Origin: Planctomycetota bacterium
GTDB lineage: Bacteria > Planctomycetota > B15-G4
Assembly (NCBI GenBank): GCA_029259745.1
Contig: JAJDEO010000028.1
Span: 62,001 to 126,000 of the forward strand
Direction: 5' to 3'
DNA length: 64,000 nt
The position numbers and the translations under genes were made by a program. The notes beneath the pieces are model-generated. The model saw only the letters and a list, made by a program, of their open reading frames with translations, searched no databases and was not told the DNA's origin. Positions 25,496 to 35,600 of this stretch are shown here, piece after piece. Each line of letters starts with the position of its first letter. Position 1 is the stretch's first letter.

Positions 25496-25936
25496 GTGTT
25501 CACACAAACCTCGAAAGACGTCGCGCGTCGCCTTGCGACACTCGCGCTCATCCCGTTGCTCGCGTGCGTCCTTGCCGCGCCCGCGCAGCAGACACAAGTC
25601 CCCGGGCAGCAGCAGGTGAAGCCCACGGTCGTCCCGGCAATCACGCAGTCGTTCACGTGGAATCTCACGTCGAACCCTGCAACGCGTTCGCCCGCGACAG
25701 CCTCCGTCACGATCGGTTGGGTGGCCACCTCGCCCCCCGAGCTGCTCGTCGCCGATCTCCATTGCTACGACGGCGAGACCGTCGTGCCGGACTTCAAGTT
25801 CGTCGAGTTCGTCCCCGGCTCCGTCGGCGGATTCTTCGAGTGGACGAACCTCGATCCGAGCTCGATCTACACCGCCAACCTCACGGCGACCTTCCCCAAT
25901 GGGGATGTCGCCGAAGCCAACACGCTCTACTTCTAA
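25496..25936 (+). CDS. Small secreted beta-rich protein of unknown function
   Basis: The start is a GTG at 25496 with AGGAGAG just upstream. The 146-aa product has an Arg-containing n-region and hydrophobic core (RRLATLALIPLLACVLAAPA) that look like a signal peptide, possibly with the lipobox-like LLAC. The mature part is a single beta-sandwich-like domain (SVTIGWVATSPPELLVADLH, EFVPGSVGGFFEWTNLDPSS). I do not recognise the family. It is the first gene of a two-gene unit: its stop is followed 11 bases later by the start of the next gene, which has its own AAGGAGAGAG site. Confidence 0.7.
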   Translation: MFTQTSKDVARRLATLALIPLLACVLAAPAQQTQVPGQQQVKPTVVPAITQSFTWNLTSNPATRSPATASVTIGWVATSPPELLVADLHCYDGETVVPDFKFVEFVPGSVGGFFEWTNLDPSSIYTANLTATFPNGDVAEANTLYF

Positions 25937-25947
25937 GGAGAGAGACG

Positions 25948-26361
25948 ATGAAGACAAAGACACTCGAGATGTTCGCGTCGTTCGTTCTCATCGCGGCGAC
26001 GCTGTTCACCGTGCACGACCCGCGGGATGATGGAGCGCGCGTCGATGTGCCTGACGTTTCCGACACGTACGCCTCGGGAAGCTACGGCGGGGGGTACTTC
26101 GTCAAGAGCGTCAACGGTTCGACCTGGAACATCAAGGTCACCGACAACGGCGACGGCACAGGCACCTACAAGAAGATCGACAGCAACGGCAACACCACCG
26201 ATCAAGGCACGATGACGATCACGACGGGCGCACTCCTCTTCAACTCCGAGTGGAGCGACTGCGAGGGCTTCCTGCTCGAGGACGAAGACGACCCGGGGTA
26301 CTTCACGTGGGTCGCCATTTGCGATGGAGTCCCCGACGGCGGATTGGCGCGCAAGAAGTAG
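25948..26361 (+). CDS. Small secreted protein of unknown function, second gene of the pair
   Basis: ATG 25948 follows a near-perfect ribosome site (AAGGAGAGAG) 11 bases after the previous stop. The 137-aa product begins with a signal peptide (TLEMFASFVLIAATLFTVHD). It is then rich in Asp, Gly and Thr with short beta-hairpins (YVASGSYGG-like YASGSYGGGYFVKSVNGS, KVTDNGDGTGTYKKIDSNGN). The EDEDDPGYFTWVAIC stretch carries one of the two cysteines (the other is in SDCEGF), which could form a disulphide. There is no family I can name. The acidic, Gly-rich composition suggests calcium binding, as an inference only. A strong hairpin lies 73 bases past the stop. Confidence 0.7.
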   Translation: MKTKTLEMFASFVLIAATLFTVHDPRDDGARVDVPDVSDTYASGSYGGGYFVKSVNGSTWNIKVTDNGDGTGTYKKIDSNGNTTDQGTMTITTGALLFNSEWSDCEGFLLEDEDDPGYFTWVAICDGVPDGGLARKK

Positions 26362-26433
26362 GACGGCACAAGGCCTCGGCGAGGGCGTGGCGCGAGGACG
26401 GCGCGTCACGCTCCCGGCCCTGCCCCAGCACGA

Positions 26434-26453
26434 AGCGTGCGCTGTCGCACGCT
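26434..26453 (+). terminator. Terminator hairpin after the small secreted operon
   Basis: A perfect 8-bp stem AGCGTGCG-CTGT-CGCACGCT lies 73 bases downstream of the second gene and 168 bases before the giant surface protein gene. This suggests the two are separate transcription units. There is no T-run. Confidence 0.5.
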
Positions 26454-26620
26454 CAGTTCGAGGCAGCGATGGCGAGGTTCGCACCGCGCGTTCGTCGGAT
26501 TCGATGCGGAAAGTTGGCGGTGTCTTCGGGTGGTCTGCGCTCTCCACGATGCGAGGGCTCTCCACCCGAGGGCTCCCGCTGACGTCTCCCTGCGCACCAT
26601 CGAATAGGACACCGAGCGGC

Positions 26621-29600
26621 ATGAGCGTACCCACGGCTTCGCACCTCCGATCGCACGTCATCCAGACGTCCCGCATCCGTCCGTGGGGCGCAGCCCTCGC
26701 CGTGCTGCTGAGCTGCGTCTCGGTTCGGGCCGCCGATGAGGACGTCATCCCGATCGCGTTCGGCGACGTCGTCGAAGGAGCGATCGACTTCACAACCGAC
26801 GTCGACTGCTATGGCTTCACGGCGTCGGAGGGTCAGACCGTCTTCCTCGATCGCCTCTCGTCCGACAACCTCAACGGGCTGAACTGGAGTCTCGAGGACG
26901 CGTTCGGCCGAGTGCTGCTCTCAGCGGGCCAGTTCGCCGACCTCGGAGCTGTCACGCTCATGGGGGGCGAGTACACGGTCGTCGTCGAGGGCGAACTTCA
27001 CGACGTCGGAAGCTATGCGTTCACGATCCGTGAACCGGGTGTCGACGCCGCGACGATCACGCTCGACACGGAGTTCACGGGCTCGATCGACGTTCCCGGT
27101 GACGTGGATCGTTGGACCTACGACTCGTTGCCTGGCGACGTCGTGTCGCTCGACCTGCGTTCCTCCAGCGCGGCCACCCAGATGGAGTGGCGACTCGTCG
27201 ATGCCGCGGGGCGCGAGTTGCTCGTGCCGGGCAACAGTCTCTCCGACGCCGGACCGTTCGTGCTCAACGGTGGCCCCGTGCTGCTCGAGGTGCGCGGCGA
27301 GGACGGCAACGACGCCGTCGGCACCTACGAGTTCGCCCTTCTCACCGTGCCCGCAGGGACACAATCGAGCGTTGCACTGGGCGATTCGATCGACGGCGAG
27401 ATCACGGTCTGGGGCGAGCGCGATCGCTTCACGTTCGACGCGCTCCCCGGTGCGCGCCTCTCGATCGATGTCGTGTCGTCGTCGGCGTCGAGCTGGCTCA
27501 ATCTCGAACTCCGCGACGCGTTCGGTCGTGCCGTGCTCGGGCCGACGAACGCCCTCACCGATCAACCGACCGTCACGCTGATGGGCGGCGAGTACACCCT
27601 CGAGATCACAGCTGAGCTCGGAGCTGTGGGCACCTACGCGATCGACCTGCTCGAACCGCAGCCGACCGTCGTCACGAACGTCGCGATCGGCGACACGATC
27701 TTCGGCGGCATCGAGACGTATGGTGAGCTGGAGGAGTGGGTCTTCGACGCGCCCGCCGGTGCGATCGTGTCGCTCGATGTCGCGCAGAACTCGATCAGCA
27801 CTCTCAACTGGGAGCTCGTCGACGAGGTCGGTCGTGCCGTCCTCCCGAAAACCAACACACTGCGCGACGAAGATCGCCTGGCGCTGATGGGTGGCGAGTA
27901 CCGCATTCGCGTCACGGCCGAGCAGGGGCAGAGTGCTCCGTACGAGTTCATTCTCCACGACGTCGTCGACTCCGACACTCCGATGACACTCGACACGCCC
28001 GTTGCTGCGGCCCTCGCCGCGCCGGGTGAACGCGATCGCTACCACTTCAATGCAGCGCCGGGTCAAGTCGTGCTGCTCGACCAGCTCAGCACGTCGAACC
28101 CGTTTGGACTCGGCGTCAACTGGCTGCTCGAGGATGAACGCGGACGCGAAGTCCTCCCGCGCACGAGCAATTTCGGCGATCAAGGTCCGTTCACGCTCAT
28201 GGGCGGCGACTATGTGCTGACCATCCTTGGCGAGACGGGCGTCACAGCCGACTACGAGTTTGCAGTCGTGGATCAGGGCATCGACCTCTCGTACGTCGCA
28301 CCCGCGGCGACGGACGCTCTCGGCGACACGATCGAAGGCGAGCTCGCGGATGTCGGCGCCACGGAGATCTATGCGTTCGAGAGTGCCGGCGAGACCGTGT
28401 TGCTCGACCTCACGTCAGGCAACAGCCAGCTCCGTTGGACGCTCCGCGATCCCGTCGGACAAGTTGTGTTCGAGACGGCCGTGATGAACAACACGACGAC
28501 CAACGACCAAGGTCCTTTCGCGCTCGCCGCCGGCACCTATGCGATCGAGGTCAGTGGCACCGGTTCGAGCGCGCCGTCGTACGCGTTCGACCTCGTCGAG
28601 GTGATCGACGGCGAGGCACGGCTGGCGCTGGACGTCTCGCTCGTCGGAGCGCTCGCCAGTGGCGGAGCCGTCAACGGCTACGTGCTGTCGCTCCCGATAG
28701 ACACGCACGTCTATTTCGACCTCATCGACGGTGACGGCGCGCTCGACTGGACGCTCTACGACCCCGTCGACCAGCCGGTGTTTGCGACGTCGTCGGCGAA
28801 CAACTCCAACAGCCACGATCAAGGTCCCTTCATGCTGCGCGCCGGCGACTACCGCCTCGAACTCGATGCCGACGGAGGATCCGCGCCGTCGTTCGAGTTC
28901 GTGGTGGGTGAAGTCTTCGACGGCACCTCCGTCATCGCGATCGGCGCGCCGGTGCTCGGAAGCGTCACGAAGGCCGGTGGCACGGAAGTGTTCCTCCTGG
29001 ACGTCAGTGACGGGCAGCGCCTCGTGTTCGACAACCAACTGGGCAGCAACTCACTGCTGTGGGAGCTGCTCGATCCCGTCGGTCAACCGGTCTTTGGTGC
29101 AACGGGAACCGGCAGTGCGAACAACGGTGACGAGGGCCCGATCTCCTTGGCGGCGGGGCAGTACAAACTCACTTTCGACGCGACCTACGCGAACACGTTC
29201 GACTTTGCGTTCCAGGTCTGGGAGGCACTCGACATCCACGATGCTCTCGCGCTCGACGTCGACATCACGGCGACGAGCAGCGTTCCGCAGCAGCAGTTCC
29301 GGTACGCACTGAACGTCCCAGCAGATGGACGCCTGTTCTTCGACGGTCAGTTCGGCGTCAACAACATGGTCTGGACGCTCATCGACGCGGAGGGCCAGGT
29401 GATCTTCGGGCCGAGCGAGTTTCACACGGGCAACAGCGACCGCGGCCCGATCGGCTTGTTCGCCGGCGACTACGAGTTGATTGTCGAGAACGGCTACATC
29501 CTCGACGGGAGTTTCGGCTTCTCGGTGCACACCGTCGACGACATCGTCGCGCCGGTCGCGATCGGTGACGTCGTTTCCGAAACGGTGCCGGGTCCGGGTT

Positions 29601-32600
29601 CGGTGCGTCTGTACGACCTCACGGTGTCGCCCGGTCAGCGCGTCTTGTTCTCGGTCACCGAGGGTTCGAGCGACGTGCTCTGGACGTTAAGCGACGAACA
29701 CGGCGAGACGGGCGGGCTCTTCGCCGACGCGAAGGCGACCATCGTGGGCAACCACGACCAAGGTCCGTTCGAGCTCGCGGGGGGTGACTATCGGCTCGAG
29801 CTCCGCGGTGCCAACGAAGCTGTGCCCGACTTCTCGTTCTCCATTCGGAACGTCGACCAAGACCTTCGCCCCGAGTCGGTCACGTTGTCCATGCCGGTTC
29901 TCTTCGAAGGTGACCTTGCACGACAGACGGACGTGACCTGGACGGTTCGCAACCTCGGTGGTCCCGACGATCTGCTCGGTTCGTGGACCGATCGGATTGT
30001 CCTTTCGAACGACACGAAGCTTGGCGACGCCGACGACGTCGTGCTGGGTGAGTTCGCGATCACCGGACCGGTGGCGAGCCTCGATGTCTACGAACAAACC
30101 AGAACCGTCACGATCCCCGACGAGTCGATCCTCGGCGACTACCGTGTGTTCGTCGTGATCGACGCGTTCGACGACATCGTCGAGGTCGGCGGCGAACTCG
30201 ACAACGACATCGCCGCGTCGCTCTCGATTGTGCCCGAGCCGACAGGCGGCGACGACTGCATCGTCTTCGACCAGCTCGAAGGCGCCGAGTACCCGGCCGG
30301 GACGCTGCTTGCGTTGTCCGGTCGCGCGCAGACGATCGAAGGATCGGTCAACGTCGTCTACGTCCTCGATGTCTCGACGAGCACTCAAGGAGTCTGCGGC
30401 TTCGACAGCAACTTCGATGGCGTGCTCGATGAACTCGATGACATCAACGGCGATGCCGGTGTGTCGTCGCAACCCGATGGCTGCGAGTTCGGCACGATCC
30501 TCGACTCTGAACTCGGGGCGACCCTGCTGCTCGACTCATACCTCGGCCAGGCGTCTGATCTTTCCCATGCCGTCGTGGTCTTCTCCGCCTCGGCCGCGAG
30601 CGCCGACCTCGGCCCCGAGGACGCCAAGCAAGTTTGGATCGCTCCGTGGGACCGCGACCAAGATGGCGACGGCGCACTCGATCTCGACACCGTCTTGCGC
30701 AGCGCCTACTCGATTGGCTTCCTCGCCTGCGCACTCGGCACAGGTCTCGACGAGTTCACGAAGGTGAACGTCGGCTGCGGCACCAACTTCCGCGCCGCGC
30801 ACCTTGCGACGTACGACGCACTGCTCGGCGCGGCGCCCGCCGGCCGCAACGTGATCGTGTTCCTGTCGGATGGCGAGGCGTTTCCCGACACGGCCGTTCC
30901 GACGCCCGACGAGATCGTTGCGCTCGCGGCCCTCGGTGTCGACTTCCGCGGCTACCAGCTCGGCGGTGAAGTCGTCACGCCGTCGCTGCAGGCGCTTGCC
31001 GATGCCATCGACGCCGAGTCCAACTCGACGGGTTCGGCCCGTTCGGTACTCGATCTCGACGATCTCCTCTTCGAGCTCGTGCAGAGTGTCGCGGTCCAAG
31101 CCGTGACGGTGAACGGCGTCGACGTCGACAGCCTCGATGCCACGGGTCGCTTCTTCCACGCCGTCGAGATCCAGCCAGGCCCGAACGTGTTCTTCGTGGA
31201 GGCGATCGACAGTGATGGCTCGGCGTGCCTGTCGACGATCACCCTCAACGGCGTCACGCCCGAAGACGGCGCGTTCGAGAATCTCTCCGTCGTCACGACC
31301 TCGCTCGAAACCGACTGGAAGGACTCGACCTTCAACCAGTTCGATGACACCTACGTCGTCTCGGCCCGCGCAACGAACACGGGCGAGGCGCTCGTGCGCG
31401 GTCCGTTGTTGATGGTGATCGACGGCCCGACCGACCCGACCGTCACGGTGGCCAATCCCGACGGATATGCGCCCGACGGACGCCCGTTCTTCACGTTCCT
31501 CGACACGACGGTCGATGCCGAGCTCGAGCCCGGCGCCTGGACGCCGACCCGCACGCTGCGCTTCTCGAATCCCGGGCAGGTCGGCGTCGACTTCGACGTC
31601 GAGTGGCTTGCCCTCGGCAACGCCGCACCGTTCATCACGAGCGCTCCGCCGCTCGCGGCCGTCGCCGATGTCGCCTACTCCTACGCCGTGACGGCCGCCG
31701 ACCCTGACGGTCATGCGCTGACGCACGACCTGCTCTCGGCGCCCGTCGGGATGCTGATCGATGCCGACACGGGGCTCATTTCCTGGTTGCCCACGCTCGA
31801 CGACGTCGGGTCGCACGGCGTTGTCGTGGCCGTCGATGACGGGTGGGGCGGCCGCGCCGAGCAGAGCTTCACGCTCGTCGTGGCGCCGGACGCCGTGAAC
31901 CACGCACCGACGTTCACGTCGACTCCGCCGACGAGCATCCCGGTCGGTGCGGCCTACACGTACGCCGCGAGTGCGAGTGACCCCGACGGCGATGCGCTCA
32001 CCTTCGAACTCCTTGCCGGGCCCGCGAACATGGTGGCGAGCGTCAACGGCGTCGTGTCTTGGCCGTTTGCGCTGCAGGGCGAGTACCTCGTCGCGTTGCG
32101 CGTGAGTGATCCCGCCGGCGCCTCTGCCGAGCAGACCTGGACACTCACCGCCGGCGCGACGTCGACAGGGCCGCTGCCGCCGATCGTCTTCGGCGCGCCG
32201 TCGTCGGTGGGCGCCGTTGCGAGCCTCTACTTCTACGCACCGGGCGTCGACAGCTCGGCACCCGTGACGTTCAGCCTGGCGAGCGCGCCACTCGGTATGG
32301 AGGTCGACACGACCACCGGTCGCGTGACGTGGACGCCGGTGGACGCGGATGTCGGGAGCCATCCCGTCTCGCTCGTGGCTGACAACGGCAGTGGCACGGC
32401 CGCGCAGTCGTGGACCATCACGGTGTTCGACGAACCGCTGAATCTGCCGCCCGTCATCACGTCGCTGCCGACACTCAGCGCCTTCGTCGACGAGGCCTGG
32501 AGCTACGACGCCGAGGGCATCGACCCCGAGGGAACGGCGTTGAGCTGGAGCCTTGTGTCGGCACCGCCAGGTGCGACGATCAACGCCTCGACGGGCGTGA

Positions 32601-35600
32601 TCGAGTGGACACCGAGCGCTGCTCCTGACAGCGTCCTCATCGCCGTGCGCGCGACGGACGTCGAAGGCGCAACGGGGGGCCAATCCTTCACGCTCTCCGT
32701 GTTCCCGACCAACTCGCCACCCGTCTTCACGTCGTCGCCCGTCACGGTCGCTTCGGCAGGTGAGACCTACACGTACGACGCCAATGCCGAAGACGCCGAC
32801 GGCCACGTTCCACACTTCGCGCTGATCGACGCTCCGACCGGGATGGTGGTGAACGCGCTCACGGGGGCCGTGACGTGGACACCCGCGCCCGCTGACATCG
32901 GCGGCGCCTCGGTCGCGCTCGCCGTCACTGACGGCTTCGGCGGTCTCGACGAGCAGTCGTGGACGATCGTCGTGTCCGAAGACACCACACCGCCGAACGT
33001 CACGCTGTTCGTCTCGCAATCACCGGGCGTGGCCTTCGAGCCGGTTCAGGTCTGTGTCCAAGCGAGCGACGCGGCAACGATCGTCTCGCGCATGCTGACG
33101 GCAGACGGCGTCGAGGTCGCGCTGGACGCAGCCGGATGTGCCTTCGTGACGCCGACCATGCCCGGTGCGATCGCGCTCGTCGGCATGGCCACCGATGCCT
33201 CGGGCAACACGGGCAGCGACAGTCGCTTGCTTCCGATCGGTCCCGACGTGAGCAGCCCGCTCGTCGAGGTCATCTCGCCCGTGCCGGGGTCGATCCTCAC
33301 GAAGCCCACCGACATCGTCGTGTCCATCACGGACGACAGTCCCGGCCTGAGTTGGACCATCGACGTGCGTCGTTCGGGAACGGATCCCTCCGAGGCCGTC
33401 GTGATCGGCTCGGGAACGGGTGAGGTCTTGAGCGATATCATCGCGACGTTCGACCCGACGACGCTGCCGAACGATACGTGGCTCGTACGCATCCTCGTCA
33501 ACGACGGCTTCACGCTCGGCGGCGTCGAGTACGCCTATGAGTTGTCGGGCGCACTCAAGCCCGCGCTCTTCACGATCGAGTTCGATGACCTCGTCACCAC
33601 GCTTGCCGGCGTGCCGATCGCGATCACGCGTCGCTACTCGAGCCTCGATCGGTCGCCGGGCGACTTCGGTCCCGGCTGGCGCCTCGGTTTCTACGGTGAC
33701 GTCGATGACGGCCCGGTCGAGTCGACCAGCACTCAGCCACTCGTGCAACTGCTCGGCGATGAGCCCTTCCGACAGGGCAGTCGGATCTACGTCACGCGTC
33801 CCGACGGAACGCGCGTGGGCTTCACGTTCACGGGCCAACAGATCGGTTTCCCGACGCCGGCGCTGTGGTCGGCGAACTTCGAGCCCGACCCCGGCGTCGA
33901 CGATGTGCTCGAGGCGCTCGACGCCGTGCCGGTCATGAGCAACATCGGCGGGCTCTTCTTCAACTTCGCGATTCCCTACAACCCCGAGCTCTACAAGCTG
34001 ACGACGAAGGGTGGGGCCGCGTACATCATCCATGAGCGCGACGGTTTGCAGTCGATCGAGGATGCACAAGGCAACATCATCACCGTGACGCCTGACGGGC
34101 TCTTCGCCGAGTCGGGCGAGGCGATCGTCTTCGAGCGCAACGCTGCCGGCTTCATCACGCGCATCGTCGAGCCGCCCGTTCCGGGTGACATCGACGGGCC
34201 GGCCGCCCTCGAGTACCTCTACGACGCCGTCACGGGCGATCTGCTCGCTGCGATCGATCAGAACGAAGCAGCGACGACGTTCGCGTACGACCAAGCAGGG
34301 CTCGATCACTACCTCACGGAGATCATGGACCCGCTCGGCCGACCGCTCGTGCGTTCGGTGTACGACGAGGCGGGCTTGCTGCTGGCCTACTGCAACGGCG
34401 AGGCCGATGTCGACACGCTCGAGCGCTGCGTGCAGTTCGACACAGACGTCATCGCGCTGCAGCAGACGATCACGACGGCCAAGGGGCGGCGCATCGACTT
34501 CCTCTTCGACGATCGCGGAAACGTCGTGAAGGAGATCCGCTTCCTCGACGACGGATCGTTGCGTCAGATCTGCCGCACGTTCGACGAAGACGACAACCTC
34601 ACGAGCGAGATCGACCCGGCCGGCAACGCGACGTTCTTCACGTACGACGACCGCGGCAACGTCATCTCGCGCACGGACCCGGCGGGGCGCACGTGGACGT
34701 TCGCATACAACGACTGCGGCGAGATCACTCTTGCCTGCGACCCCATGGGAAACTGCACGCAGTCGATCTACGATGACGACTGCAACCTCGTCACCGAAGT
34801 GATGCCCGACGGCGCGACGCGTCACTGGACGTACGACGATCTCGGCCGGCAGCTCACGTACACCGATGCGACGAGCAACACGTGGGTCGCATCGTACAGC
34901 GATGGTGTCGGCGGACTCGAGGTCTTCGACTCCGACTTGCCGATGGGCGATGTCGCGTTCACGCAGTACGGGCCGAACCAGGAGGTGCTCTACCGCGTCG
35001 ATCGCGATGGGCGTCGGATCGACTACGCCTACGACGATGCCCATCAGATGGTGAGCGAAACGTGGGATGACGGAACGGTGTTCGACTTCACCCACGACGC
35101 AGCGGGGCAGGTCGTCGCGATGGCGACCGCCGACGCCGCCTTGTCGATGGAGTTCTCGGCGCTCGGCGCGATCACGCGTGTCGACAATGTAGGCACACCG
35201 GGCGCGCCGAACGTCGTGCTCGACTACACCTACGATGCGCACGTGGCCGTGACGTCCGTGAGCGATTCGCTCGGCGGGCTGACGAACTACGTGTACGACG
35301 ATCTCGACCGGCTTGTGTCGGTCCAGCAGCAGACGATCGCAGCAGCGAGCGGGCGCGGGCGCTCAGGACTGTCCGCGTCGGGTGCGGCCTCGGGGATCTC
35401 GATGGCCATCGGCGCAGGCAAGGCCCTCGGCGCCAGTCCGCTCGAGCGTCGCGTCGACTTTGTCTATGACGACGCCGACCTCGTGCGTTCCATCCACCGC
35501 GCGTCCGATCTCGGCGGCGCCTTGGGCGTCACCGAGACGTTCCTCGACTACGACTGCGGCGGCTGCGAGCAGACGCTCGTGCAACTTCATCATCGGCGTG

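Noticed and set aside
30536-35242. Two long open frames of 827 and 740 aa, back to back on the minus strand, opposite the giant surface protein
   Set aside because: Their translations are rich in Arg, Asp, Val and His with no recognisable domains, and they lie wholly opposite well-supported domains. They are shadow frames caused by high GC and strong codon bias.
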